DNA of 64,000 nt from Phycisphaerae bacterium. Lineage in GTDB: Bacteria > Planctomycetota > Phycisphaerae > Phycisphaerales > SM1A02. The DNA lies in contig PARI01000010.1 in NCBI GenBank assembly GCA_002711415.1, forward strand, positions 1 through 64,000, in the 5' to 3' direction. A model generated the notes under the pieces. The model did not search any database. It was not told the origin of the DNA and worked only from the letters and a program-made list of their open reading frames with translations. Below are positions 56,092 through 64,000 of this stretch, one piece after another; the first letter of the stretch is position 1, and every line of letters starts with the position of its first letter. The translations under genes were made by a program, and so were the position numbers.

Positions 56092-57384
56092 ATGATGGAC
56101 ACGCCCAACAGGAGAGATTTCATCGTGACCGCAGGAGCTGCTGCAGCCGCTGCGGCGATGGGACCGGTCACCATGGCCACCCCGAGACGGAAGAACCCGC
56201 TCGAGATGCTGAACATCGGTATCGTAGGCACCGGTGGCCGGGGAACCGGCGCGTGCAACGATACGCTGACCGCCAACAAGGATGTCCGGCTGGTCGCGAT
56301 GAGTGATCTGAACATGCAGAAGTGCCAGTCGGCCCGCGACAACCTGGCCAAGGCCCACGGGGACCGCGTGGCCGTCGAGGACTCCAAGATGCATGGCGGT
56401 CTTGACGGTTACCTGGAAGTGATCAACGACCCGAACGTCGACCTGGTGCTCCTGACGACGAGCCCCGGGTTCAGGCCGCAGCATGTCGAAGAGGCCGTCA
56501 AGGCGAAGAAGCATGTCTTCGCGGAGAAGCCGGTCTGCATCGACCCCGCCGGGTACAGGGCGTGCAGGAACGCCCATGCGATGGCGGAGGAGCAGGGAAC
56601 AGCGATCGTGACGGGAACCCAGTACCGCAGACAGGACAACTACGTCGATGCGATCAGGATGATCCATGAGGGCGTGATCGGCGAGCCCGTGACCGCCACC
56701 GGCCGCTACTGCGGAACCGGCATCTGGTACCGGCCGAGGCAGGAGGGTCAGACGGATGCGGAGTACCAGCTCAACAACTGGATGCACTTCATCTGGCTGT
56801 CAGGCGACCAGATCGCTGAGCAGGCCGTGCACAACATCGACGTCATGAACTGGGCGATGAACTCGACCCCGGAGCGGGCGTTCGGTTCGGGCGGACGGTT
56901 CACTCGACCGGATGACAGCGAGATGTGGGACAGCATGTCGGTCGACTACGACTACCCCGGCGGAAAGCTCGTCTCGTTCATGTGCAGGCAGCTTCCTGAC
57001 GCCACGGTCGACGTCGACAACGTGATCTACTGCACCGAGGGCACCTGCTACATCAAGGCGATCAACGGCGGCTCAAGGATCGTCGACAAGAACGGTCGCG
57101 AGATCTACTCGGCTCCGGGCAACATCGGCGCCGCGTACCGGCAGGAACACAAGGACCTCGTCGAATCGATCAAGGCGGGAAGTCCCATCGTGGAACTGAA
57201 CCAGACGGCCGACAGCAGCCTGACCGCCGCCATGGGCCGGATGGCCTCCTACACGGGCAAGGAAGTGACCTGGGAGTTCGTGACCGAGAAATCCAAGCTC
57301 GACACCTTCCCGAAGGATCTCACGCTCGAGTCCTCGCTGCCGTCGAACGGATACGCCGTGCCCGGCACGACCAAGCCCACGTAG
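56092..57384 (+). CDS. Gfo/Idh/MocA oxidoreductase with Tat-type signal
   Basis: A 430-residue NAD(P)-dependent oxidoreductase of unknown substrate, probably a sugar. The N-terminus has a twin-arginine signal: NRRDFIVTAGAAAAAAAMG. The Rossmann site is LNIGIVGTGGRGTGACNDT, and the catalytic block HVFAEKPVCIDPAG has the EKP motif. Exported members of this family are very common in planctomycetes. GGAG at 56084-56087 lies 4 nt before the ATG at 56092 and 7 nt before the next ATG at 56095, so the second Met may be the real start. A terminator follows. Confidence 0.88.
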   Translation: MMDTPNRRDFIVTAGAAAAAAAMGPVTMATPRRKNPLEMLNIGIVGTGGRGTGACNDTLTANKDVRLVAMSDLNMQKCQSARDNLAKAHGDRVAVEDSKMHGGLDGYLEVINDPNVDLVLLTTSPGFRPQHVEEAVKAKKHVFAEKPVCIDPAGYRACRNAHAMAEEQGTAIVTGTQYRRQDNYVDAIRMIHEGVIGEPVTATGRYCGTGIWYRPRQEGQTDAEYQLNNWMHFIWLSGDQIAEQAVHNIDVMNWAMNSTPERAFGSGGRFTRPDDSEMWDSMSVDYDYPGGKLVSFMCRQLPDATVDVDNVIYCTEGTCYIKAINGGSRIVDKNGREIYSAPGNIGAAYRQEHKDLVESIKAGSPIVELNQTADSSLTAAMGRMASYTGKEVTWEFVTEKSKLDTFPKDLTLESSLPSNGYAVPGTTKPT

Positions 57385-57413
57385 CAGGGGCCGGACACAG
57401 AAGCACCAGTGCG

Positions 57414-57438
57414 CACCCCGACCTCGGTCGGGGTGTTT
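57414..57438 (+). terminator. Intrinsic terminator after the Gfo/Idh gene
   Basis: CACCCCGACC / GGTCGGGGTG, a 10-bp perfect stem with a 2-nt loop and a short TTT tail. It lies between the Gfo/Idh stop and the decarboxylase start and argues against any decarboxylase start before 57438. Confidence 0.75.
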
Positions 57439-57459
57439 CGTATCCACAGCGGCTTGGAC

Positions 57460-57465
57460 TACCAT
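57460..57465 (+). promoter_or_regulatory. Putative -10 box of the decarboxylase gene
   Basis: TACCAT ends 9 nt before the ATG at 57475. Confidence 0.3.
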
Positions 57466-57474
57466 GCCAATGCC

Positions 57475-58932
57475 ATGGACATGAGCCGGACAGATTCGAT
57501 CCACATGGATCCCGAGGAGTTCAGGAAGCACGGTCACGCGATGATCGATTTCATCGCCGAGTACCTGGGCCGGGAACCGAAGCGACCGGTGCGCAGCGAG
57601 GTCGAACCCGGCTTCGTCCGCTCAAGGCTCCCGGAACATCCACCGGAAGCCGGCGAACCGTTCGAATCCGTCATGAAGGATGTGCGCGAGATCATCATGC
57701 CGGGCATCACGCACTGGCAGTCCCCCGACTTCTTCGCCTACTTTCCGGCCAACAACAGCGAGCCGTCGATTCTGGGGGAACTTCTCTCGGCCGGGCTCGG
57801 GGTGCAGGGAATGCTGTGGTCGACCTCGCCGGCGTGCACCGAGCTCGAGACCCACGTGCTGGACTGGCTGGTGCGGATGAAGGGACTGCCGGAGCGGTAC
57901 CTCTCATCCGGAAGCGGCGGAGGCGTGATCCAGGACACCGCCAGCAGCGCCACCCTGTGTGCGTTGATCGCGGCCAGGGAGCGGACGGATTCCTTCGAGT
58001 CGGGTTCCAGCGGCGTGAACCAGGCCGACTCATCGATGATCACCTACTGCAGCAGCCAGGCTCATTCATCGGTCGAGAAGGCGGTTCGCATCGCGGGCCT
58101 CGGAACCGACAACCTGCGGATCATCGATGTCGATGGCGACTACGCGATGGATGTCGAACACCTGAAACGCGTCATCAAGGACGACATCGACGCGGGCAGG
58201 CGCCCCTGCATGGTGGTCGCGGTGTCGGGAACGACCTCGAGCAATGCGTTCGACCCGATCGACCGGATCGCAACACTGTGCCGAGAACATGGCATCTGGC
58301 TGCACGTGGATGCCGCCATGAGCGGGACGGCCATGCTGTGCCCGGAACACAGGCACCTCTTCGACGGAGTGGAGCATGCGGACAGCTACTGCTTCAATCC
58401 GCACAAGTGGATGTTCACCAACTTCGACTGCAACTGCTTCTGGGTCGCGGACCGTTCCGACCTGGTGAAATCCCTGAGCATCCTGCCCGAGTACCTCAGG
58501 AACAGCGCGACCGAAAGCGGACGAGTGATCGACTACAGGGACTGGCAGATTCCACTCGGACGGAGGTTTCGTGCACTGAAACTCTGGTTCGTCATCAGGC
58601 ACTACGGCGTGAACGGCCTGCAGGAACTGGTGCGCGGGCACATCGACCTCACCGCGGAATTCGCCCGATGGATCGAGGAGGACGACCGGTTCCAGCTTGC
58701 CGCCCCGGCGCCGCTGAACCTGGTCTGCTTCAGGCACGTCGAGGGTGACGAGTTCAATGAGCGCCTCCTGGAGAAGCTGAACCACGAGGGCGAGATGTAC
58801 CTCAGCCACACGCGGCTCGATGACCGGTACACGCTTCGCATGTCGATCGGTCAGTCGAGGGTGGAGCGTTCGAACGTGGAACGGGCGTGGAGCAACATCC
58901 GCCGGGTCGCGAGCGACCCCGGGGACACCTGA
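57475..58932 (+). CDS. PLP-dependent amino-acid decarboxylase (aromatic-L-amino-acid type)
   Basis: A group II decarboxylase of 485 residues. The N-terminus MDPEEFRKHGHAMIDFIAEY is characteristic of aromatic amino-acid decarboxylases. GITHWQSPDFFAYFPANNSE binds substrate. The PLP contacts are SSGSGGGVIQDTASSATLCA and HVDAAMSGTAM, and the Schiff-base Lys is in NPHKWMFTNFDCNCFW (about residue 310). The likely substrate is an aromatic amino acid such as tryptophan, tyrosine or DOPA; the sequence does not decide which. A 4-bp gap separates it from the convergent phosphoesterase stop. Confidence 0.9.
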   Translation: MDMSRTDSIHMDPEEFRKHGHAMIDFIAEYLGREPKRPVRSEVEPGFVRSRLPEHPPEAGEPFESVMKDVREIIMPGITHWQSPDFFAYFPANNSEPSILGELLSAGLGVQGMLWSTSPACTELETHVLDWLVRMKGLPERYLSSGSGGGVIQDTASSATLCALIAARERTDSFESGSSGVNQADSSMITYCSSQAHSSVEKAVRIAGLGTDNLRIIDVDGDYAMDVEHLKRVIKDDIDAGRRPCMVVAVSGTTSSNAFDPIDRIATLCREHGIWLHVDAAMSGTAMLCPEHRHLFDGVEHADSYCFNPHKWMFTNFDCNCFWVADRSDLVKSLSILPEYLRNSATESGRVIDYRDWQIPLGRRFRALKLWFVIRHYGVNGLQELVRGHIDLTAEFARWIEEDDRFQLAAPAPLNLVCFRHVEGDEFNERLLEKLNHEGEMYLSHTRLDDRYTLRMSIGQSRVERSNVERAWSNIRRVASDPGDT

Positions 58933-58936
58933 TCGA

Positions 58937-59821
58937 TCAGGCTGGCTCCTCGCTCGCAGAGAACGGGCCGTTCCTCAGCTCGATCAGCACCACCTCCGGT
59001 GGACAGTGGACACGGATCGGGAACCAGGACCCGATGCCAGTCGTGACGTACAGTGCGCTGGGTTCCCTCCAGTAGAGACCCGCGTTGTGCCTGTGGGCGA
59101 AGGCGAGGTTCCGCCTCGTGTTGTTGCGGGCGGCGACCTGTCCACCATGGGTGTGTCCGGCGAGGGTGAGCGGAATCCGCCTCCGGGAGGCCTCGATGAA
59201 CGCCTTCGGATTGTGGGAAAGCAGCAGGTCGACGTGATCGGTCTCGAGACGATCGATCATGCCCGAGAGTTGCTTGACCTTCTTGGCCCAGCCGATGCCG
59301 CCGACATTGAGGACGTGGTCACCCACCGGCACCCGCATCACCCTGTCCTCGAGAACGTTGATGCCCGAGTCCTCGGCGATGGATGCAACGGCCACGGGGT
59401 CATCGAGGTGATCGTGATTGCCGAGGACCAGGAACGAGCCGAGTGGCGCGTCGATCGATCCGATCGCCTGCATGAGCGGGTCGACCCCCTCATGGTGCAG
59501 ATCGACGACATCACCCGTGCAGGCCACGAGATCGGGTGAGAGGTTCGAGAGGATCTCGACGGCCTCGAGTCCCCGCTCGAGGGGGAGCAGATCCCCGTAG
59601 TGGAAGTCGCTGAAGTGACCGATGCGCATCCCGTCACAGTGGGCTGGCCATCCGGGCAGGGTCAGACTGACGTGCTTGGTCACGATCTCCTGCTTGAGGT
59701 GCTTCCGGACCAACGCTCCGCCGGACAAGCGGTCCGGCGCGATCGTGAAGAGCGCATGACGGAACCGAGCTCGCTTGAACTTGCCGCTGGTCCTTCGTTT
59801 GTGATCATCTTGTCCAGGCAT
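58937..59821 (-). CDS. Calcineurin-like metallophosphoesterase
   Basis: A 294-residue two-metal phosphoesterase. All five motifs are visible: DFHYGD, GDVVDLHHEG, GNHDHLDDP, LLSHNPKAF and AGHTHGGQVA. The type resembles YkuE/UDP-diacylglucosamine hydrolase-like enzymes near the membrane, but no membrane helix is seen at the start. The ATG at 59821 avoids overlap with the upstream barrel gene, whose stop is at 59835; an earlier start at 59896 would overlap it by 62 bp. Confidence 0.85.
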   Translation of the reverse strand: MPGQDDHKRRTSGKFKRARFRHALFTIAPDRLSGGALVRKHLKQEIVTKHVSLTLPGWPAHCDGMRIGHFSDFHYGDLLPLERGLEAVEILSNLSPDLVACTGDVVDLHHEGVDPLMQAIGSIDAPLGSFLVLGNHDHLDDPVAVASIAEDSGINVLEDRVMRVPVGDHVLNVGGIGWAKKVKQLSGMIDRLETDHVDLLLSHNPKAFIEASRRRIPLTLAGHTHGGQVAARNNTRRNLAFAHRHNAGLYWREPSALYVTTGIGSWFPIRVHCPPEVVLIELRNGPFSASEEPA

Positions 59822-59834
59822 GTTGGTCGCCGGT

Positions 59835-60752
59835 TCAGAATTCGAGCGTGGCTCCGAAAACGAGTCCCTGGAGCCCACCCTTGAACTTGCTGTCATCAGC
59901 CTTCAGGTCGACGTCCAGCAACTTGTACCCCGTGTAGACCGAGATGTTCGGGGTGAAATGCAGCCTGAGCCCGGCATCGACCTGCCAGATCCAGCTGGAA
60001 TCGCCTCCGAAGGCGGGGCCGAGCATCGTATTGACGTCCAGGCTGAATCGATCGATGAACGGCAACTGGTCCTTCATCCAGATGTCCAGCTGGATCCCGC
60101 CGCCCGCATTCACCGCGAACCAGCCGTGCTCGAACTCGTCCGATCGTGACAGGGTCAGGTCGGTCAGCTGCTGCCTGAAATGAACGTACCTGAATCCTCC
60201 TGAAAGCATCAGCTTCAGGTCGGCGCGATACCCTCCGCCGGGCCGGGTGTTCGCCGGATCCGGATCCGATCCGCTCCAGGGAAACCTGTGATCGGCGAAG
60301 GGCCTGTAGATGGCGACCGAGCACGTTCCAGCGACAGACCACATGTCCGCGCTGGAGTCGAGCCGGTTGCCAGCATTGACGTTGATCGTACCGAAGCGTC
60401 CGGCCGTGGGAGCAGTGACTGTGGAACTCGTGGAGAAGGCGAACCCGGAGATCGACGCTTCGATCCAGTTCCAGGTCCCCTTGATCTCGCCGGTGAAGGT
60501 CGGCTCGACTGAATCCAGTTGAAGGTCGTTGTCGACGTCGAACTCGGTTCCGGCCGGGCCGACGGTGATGTCGCCCACCAGCCTCGGGAGCCAGGCGGCC
60601 GCCGTGAACTCGAGCCTGAAGGACTCGCTTGGACGTGACAGTTCCTCGATGGACTCCAGCCCGGACGTGTCGGCGAGAACGACTGTTGAAAGCTGGTCCA
60701 CCGTGAGTGTCGATATGATCAGTGCAGCCAGCGTGGTCATGTGTCCTCGCAT
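59835..60752 (-). CDS. Predicted outer-membrane beta-barrel protein
   Basis: A 305-residue exported protein. The signal region is HMTTLAALIISTLTVDQLST. The mature part is a series of alternating polar and hydrophobic strands ending in the aromatic C-terminal signal (GLVFGATLEF), as expected for a Bam-inserted barrel. Strands such as GTWNWIEASISGFAFS and LMLSGGFRYVHFRQQL alternate with loops. The function is unknown, possibly a porin-like or OmpA-type barrel. The start has AAGGAG 8 nt upstream. The phosphoesterase gene follows 13 bp later. Confidence 0.75.
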   Translation of the reverse strand: MRGHMTTLAALIISTLTVDQLSTVVLADTSGLESIEELSRPSESFRLEFTAAAWLPRLVGDITVGPAGTEFDVDNDLQLDSVEPTFTGEIKGTWNWIEASISGFAFSTSSTVTAPTAGRFGTINVNAGNRLDSSADMWSVAGTCSVAIYRPFADHRFPWSGSDPDPANTRPGGGYRADLKLMLSGGFRYVHFRQQLTDLTLSRSDEFEHGWFAVNAGGGIQLDIWMKDQLPFIDRFSLDVNTMLGPAFGGDSSWIWQVDAGLRLHFTPNISVYTGYKLLDVDLKADDSKFKGGLQGLVFGATLEF

Positions 60753-60791
60753 GTACGCATCTCCTTGCTCTTGGTCCACAGAGGGTACACC

Positions 60792-61262
60792 ATGAACGGT
60801 CCAGGCGAAGATCCAAGGAAAGATGGTCCCGATCAGGCCGGGTCGATCGAACTCGGCCGGGGCTGCTCGGTCCAGGAACGTGCGATCAAGTGGAGCTTCA
60901 GCCGGTCCGGAGGTCCGGGCGGGCAGCACGTCAACACCACGGAGACGAGGGTCCAGATGCGCGTGCCTGTCAGCAGCATCAAGGGACTCGATGAACAGGG
61001 ACGGAAGCGGCTTGCATCGATCGCCGGTTCGAAACTGCTCGAGAGCGGCGATCTCCTGATCACGAGGGATCGATCCCGGTCACAAAGAGACAACAGGCGT
61101 GAGTGCATCGAGCAGCTCGCTTCGATGGTCGCCGAGGCCGCGGTCAGGCCGCGATCAAGGCAGAAGACACGTCCAAGCAAGGGCGCAATGGATCGAAGGC
61201 GAAAGAGCAGGGATCAGCATTCCAAGCGCAAGTCCGACCGAAGATGGTCCCCCGAGGACTAG
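60792..61262 (+). CDS. arfB: Peptidyl-tRNA hydrolase ArfB (alternative ribosome rescue)
   Basis: A release-factor-like protein of 156 residues that frees stalled ribosomes. The catalytic GGQ is in SRSGGPGGQHVNTTETRVQM at about residue 44. LITRDRSRSQRDNRRECIEQ is typical of the family, and the C-terminal tail is highly basic (PSKGAMDRRRKSRDQHSKRK), needed to enter the mRNA channel. The stop overlaps the convergent purM stop by 4 bp. Confidence 0.9.
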   Translation: MNGPGEDPRKDGPDQAGSIELGRGCSVQERAIKWSFSRSGGPGGQHVNTTETRVQMRVPVSSIKGLDEQGRKRLASIAGSKLLESGDLLITRDRSRSQRDNRRECIEQLASMVAEAAVRPRSRQKTRPSKGAMDRRRKSRDQHSKRKSDRRWSPED

Positions 61263-62374
61263 CTCCTGTCCTCGAGCCTGACCTCGCCGGTGCCGCTCGT
61301 GATGCGGCCGATGATGGTGGGTGTCTCCCCGAGCCGTACGAGCTTCTTCATGATCGAATCGACGAAGGCGGGCCGGGCGATGATGGTGTACCCGATTCCC
61401 ATGTTGAAGACGTTGTACATCTCCTCCCGGTCGATGCGTCCGTGGTCCTGGAGGAACCCGAACAGTGGAGGGACCTGCCACGAGGCCATGTCGATTTCCG
61501 CGTCGACATCGCCCGGAAGCGCCCGGGCAAGGTTGCCGGCGATCCCACCGCCGGTGATGTGGGCCATTCCGCTGATCACCCGCTTCTTCTTGTACCCCGA
61601 CAGCAACTGCACGATCGTCCTGGAGTAGATGCGGGTCGGCTCCAGGAGGATCGAACCGAGGGTCCCGGCCCCGATCTGCTCATGGGTCGAGGAGGGATCC
61701 AGTCCGGCCACCTCCATGACCTTGCGAACGAGCGTGTAGCCGTTGGAATGGATGCCCGAGGATGAAAGACCGATGATCACGTCATCCGGCTCGACTCGCA
61801 TCGGGTCGATCGCCCTGGAGAGTTCCACGACACCGACCGCGAATCCGGCGATGTCGAAGTCACCCTCGGCGTAGATGTCCGGCATCTCGGCACACTCTCC
61901 GCCGATGAGCGCACAACCGGCGATCTCACATCCTCTGGCGACACCGGAGATGATCTGGGCCGTCCGTTCAGGATCGGTCTTGTGCAGGCCGAGGTAGTCG
62001 AGGAAGAACAGCGGCTCGGCCCCCTGGACGATCATGTCGTTGACATTCATCGCCACGCAATCGATGCCGACCGTGTCGAAGACCTCGAGCTCGGCGGCCA
62101 GCTTGACCTTCGTTCCCACCCCATCGGTACACGCGACCAGGACAGGGTCACGGTAGTTCCGCTTGAAGAGCTTCTCGTTGAAATCCAGCCTGAACATGCC
62201 GGCGAATCCGCCATGCGGACCCAGGACACGAGGGCCGTGCGTCTTGCGCAGTGTGGCCTTGATCAGGTCGACGACCTTGTCACCGGCCTGGATGTCCACA
62301 CCGGACTGGGCGTAGGTCAGCCCGTCCCCCTGCCCGGGGGCGTGATCCGAACGTGTTGCCGGGGATGCTGCCAT
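61259..62374 (-). CDS. purM: Phosphoribosylformylglycinamidine cyclo-ligase
   Basis: AIR synthase, step five of purine synthesis (FGAM to AIR). The 371-residue protein has [20 protein letters not shown], the catalytic region [36 protein letters not shown] and the C-terminal [27 protein letters not shown] box sits 7 nt before the ATG. The 4-bp overlap with arfB is tail to tail. Confidence 0.96.
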   Translation of the reverse strand: MAASPATRSDHAPGQGDGLTYAQSGVDIQAGDKVVDLIKATLRKTHGPRVLGPHGGFAGMFRLDFNEKLFKRNYRDPVLVACTDGVGTKVKLAAELEVFDTVGIDCVAMNVNDMIVQGAEPLFFLDYLGLHKTDPERTAQIISGVARGCEIAGCALIGGECAEMPDIYAEGDFDIAGFAVGVVELSRAIDPMRVEPDDVIIGLSSSGIHSNGYTLVRKVMEVAGLDPSSTHEQIGAGTLGSILLEPTRIYSRTIVQLLSGYKKKRVISGMAHITGGGIAGNLARALPGDVDAEIDMASWQVPPLFGFLQDHGRIDREEMYNVFNMGIGYTIIARPAFVDSIMKKLVRLGETPTIIGRITSGTGEVRLEDRS

Positions 62375-62381
62375 CGACCCC

Positions 62382-62387
62382 AGTGTA
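62382..62387 (-). promoter_or_regulatory. Putative -10 box of purM
   Basis: TACACT on the minus strand, 7 nt before the ATG, predicting a leaderless mRNA. Confidence 0.45.
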
Positions 62388-62464
62388 CCGGGTGTCAGCG
62401 TCTGATGAGGACGAAGTCGCCTGAAAGTAGAGGCGGGAGGGATGTCATCGGCGGTGAAGATGTG

Positions 62465-62470
62465 TATGCT
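62465..62470 (+). promoter_or_regulatory. Putative -10 box of sucD
   Basis: TATGCT ends 9 nt before the ATG at 62480. Confidence 0.35.
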
Positions 62471-62479
62471 GTTGCCCCC

Positions 62480-63445
62480 ATGTCAATCATCATCGATGGA
62501 ACAACTCGGGTCATCTGCCAGGGCATCACAGGCTCCGCCGGGGCATTCCATACCAAGGGATGCCTGGACTACGGCACGAAGATGGTCGGTGGCGTGACCC
62601 CGGGCAAGGGTGGCCAGGAGGATGCGAACGGGCTGCCGATCTTCGACACCGTGTCCGATGCGGTCGACGAGACCGGTGCCAACGCGACGATGATCTTCGT
62701 CCCCCCACCGTTCGCAGCTGACGCGATCATTGAGGCGGCGGCGGCTGGAATCGACGTGATCTGCGCGATCACGGAGGGCATTCCGACACTCGACATGGTT
62801 CGCTGCACGGAACTGCTCAGGGACTTCCCCATGGTCACGCTGATCGGCCCGAACTGCCCTGGAATCATCACCCCGGGCCGCAGGGTATCCGGCGAAGGCG
62901 CGGATGCGACCTTCGCCGATGGATGCAAGATCGGGATCATGCCCGGCTACATCCATCTCGCAAGAGAGGACGCGCCGACCGGCAAGTCCGTCGGCATCAT
63001 CAGCCGTTCCGGAACGCTCACCTATGAGGCGGTCTGGCAGTGCAGCGATCTCGGCATCGGGCAGACCACGTGCATCGGCATCGGTGGAGACCCGGTCAAG
63101 GGAATGAACTTCATCGAACTGCTCGAGCTGTTCCAGGACGATCCGGAGACCGACGGCGTCATGATGATCGGCGAGATCGGAGGCTCCGACGAGAACATCG
63201 CCGCCGAATGGATCCAGCAGAACATGACCAAGCCGGTCGTCGGGTTCATCGCCGGACGCACGGCGCCGCCCGGCAAGAGGATGGGGCACGCAGGCGCGAT
63301 CATCGGTGGCGCCGACGATACCGCCGAGGCCAAGATGAAGGCGTTGGACCAGGCCGGGGTCAACGTCGCCGAGAGCCCCGCGATCCTCGGACGATCCATG
63401 GCCGAATCCCTCGGCGTGAGCGTCATGGACGAATCAGCCAGCTAG
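62480..63445 (+). CDS. sucD: Succinyl-CoA ligase subunit alpha
   Basis: The CoA-binding and phosphohistidine subunit of succinyl-CoA synthetase (TCA cycle). It has 321 residues. The CoA site is [20 protein letters not shown], followed by [14 protein letters not shown] and [13 protein letters not shown]. The active-site His is in [13 protein letters not shown]. The usual beta-subunit gene sucC is not adjacent, so the two subunit genes are separated, unlike in most bacteria. The start ATG at 62480 follows a TATGCT box. Confidence 0.95.
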   Translation: MSIIIDGTTRVICQGITGSAGAFHTKGCLDYGTKMVGGVTPGKGGQEDANGLPIFDTVSDAVDETGANATMIFVPPPFAADAIIEAAAAGIDVICAITEGIPTLDMVRCTELLRDFPMVTLIGPNCPGIITPGRRVSGEGADATFADGCKIGIMPGYIHLAREDAPTGKSVGIISRSGTLTYEAVWQCSDLGIGQTTCIGIGGDPVKGMNFIELLELFQDDPETDGVMMIGEIGGSDENIAAEWIQQNMTKPVVGFIAGRTAPPGKRMGHAGAIIGGADDTAEAKMKALDQAGVNVAESPAILGRSMAESLGVSVMDESAS

Positions 63446-63490
63446 ACGGATTCCCTTCCATCGCCTGGTCACCCGGGAGTCGACACAACG

Positions 63491-64000
63491 ATGAAGACAC
63501 TGCTCGCACTGCTCTGCCTGGGCCACTGCCTGATGTTCGACGCCGGGCGGGATGGCCGCGTCCAGGAAACTGCGACGCAGGAGGTTGAGACTGGAACATG
63601 GAACGCGGACCTGCTTGATCGGATCGGGTTCATCGGTGCCAGCGCCAGTGCCGGGTTCGCCACGAGGGTCGACTATGAGTTCGATGGTCGCGAGATGTTC
63701 AACTCGATGACGCTCTCGGAAGTGTTCGAGGTGGCCGCGCCCGACGATGACGAGGGTGGAACCATGGTGACCGATCGATCGACGGCGAGCTTCTTCATGA
63801 GCCCTGTCAGGAACGGCAGGAAGATGGTGGATGAGATCCTGGAGACTCGGCCGACGCTGGTCATCGGCGTGGACTTCCTTTTCTGGTACACCTACGGAAC
63901 ACGCGGGGCCGATGGCAGACCTCTGGAGTCGGAGGCCGGTCGCCTTGAGCTGCTCGAGAAGGGACTGGAGCAGTTGGATCGGTTCAAGTGCCCGGTCATC
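63491..64000 (+). CDS. Exported SGNH/GDSL-like hydrolase (3' end outside window)
   Basis: An open frame of 170 codons running off the window. An N-terminal signal (MKTLLALLCLGHCLMF) leads into LLDRIGFIGASASAGF, which looks like SGNH block I (GxSxxxG-like), and then PTLVIGVDFLFWYTYG, which looks like block III. These are esterases or acyl hydrolases acting outside the cytosol. The C-terminal Asp/His block would lie beyond the window, so the call is provisional. Confidence 0.6.
   Translation, partial: MKTLLALLCLGHCLMFDAGRDGRVQETATQEVETGTWNADLLDRIGFIGASASAGFATRVDYEFDGREMFNSMTLSEVFEVAAPDDDEGGTMVTDRSTASFFMSPVRNGRKMVDEILETRPTLVIGVDFLFWYTYGTRGADGRPLESEAGRLELLEKGLEQLDRFKCPVI

Overview
The window is ordinary bacterial chromosome: dense, mostly single-copy genes on both strands, GC-rich (about 60-65% in lines I counted by hand), with no tRNA, rRNA, CRISPR array or recognisable transposase. 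The gene set points to a Gram-negative bacterium of the Planctomycetota, most likely Phycisphaerae-like. Grounds are two GroELs around one GroES, a Tat-type secreted Gfo/Idh oxidoreductase, a GYF-domain membrane protein, a FabZ-like/ACP/FabZ-like trio and an FtsK translocase. This placement is inference from gene content, not a phylogeny.

Layout. 1-7966: protein quality control and RNA decay (groEL1, groES, groEL2, dnaJ, grpE, an FmdB-type zinc ribbon, rnr). 8076-16497: a secreted FG-GAP protein, a Dus tRNA-modifying enzyme, an inserted SGNH/MBOAT acetylation pair, a secreted SMP-30-like protein, a MOSC protein, a lipoprotein and a nitrilase-family enzyme. 16473-25744: alpha-glucan metabolism, with glucan phosphorylase, 4-alpha-glucanotransferase, an exported GH13 enzyme and, divergently, a sugar ABC importer whose binding protein is fused to a MalF-type permease. 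25753-34157: thyX, two small membrane proteins, an OppF-type ATPase, an HtrA protease, panB, a degenerate metallo-beta-lactamase-fold protein, coaD and the hotdog/ACP/hotdog trio. 34250-39763: ftsK, a candidate structured RNA, a secreted protein with a Tyr/Gly/Ser-rich tail, a cytosine deaminase and a sugar-nucleotide epimerase. 39859-45053: an F-type ATP synthase operon that stops after atpA. 45161-48652: an orphan NuoI-like ferredoxin and TrkH/TrkA potassium uptake. 48847-64000: a giant AsmA-like protein, PilZ, ispE, an M3 peptidase, Gfo/Idh, a PLP decarboxylase, a phosphoesterase, an outer-membrane barrel, ArfB, purM, sucD and a truncated SGNH-like gene.

Most notable features. (1) A low-GC, about 2.6 kb SGNH+MBOAT module lies between two 156-bp direct repeats. 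Each repeat is a copy of the old junction between dus and the SMP-30 gene, so the insertion history can be read directly. (2) A roughly 320-nt strongly structured transcription unit (36905-37224) has a good promoter and a perfect terminator but no credible ORF. (3) About a dozen genes have a TAnnnT -10 box only 6-9 nt upstream of the start codon, which suggests widespread leaderless transcription. (4) A binding-protein/permease fusion sits in the glucan locus.
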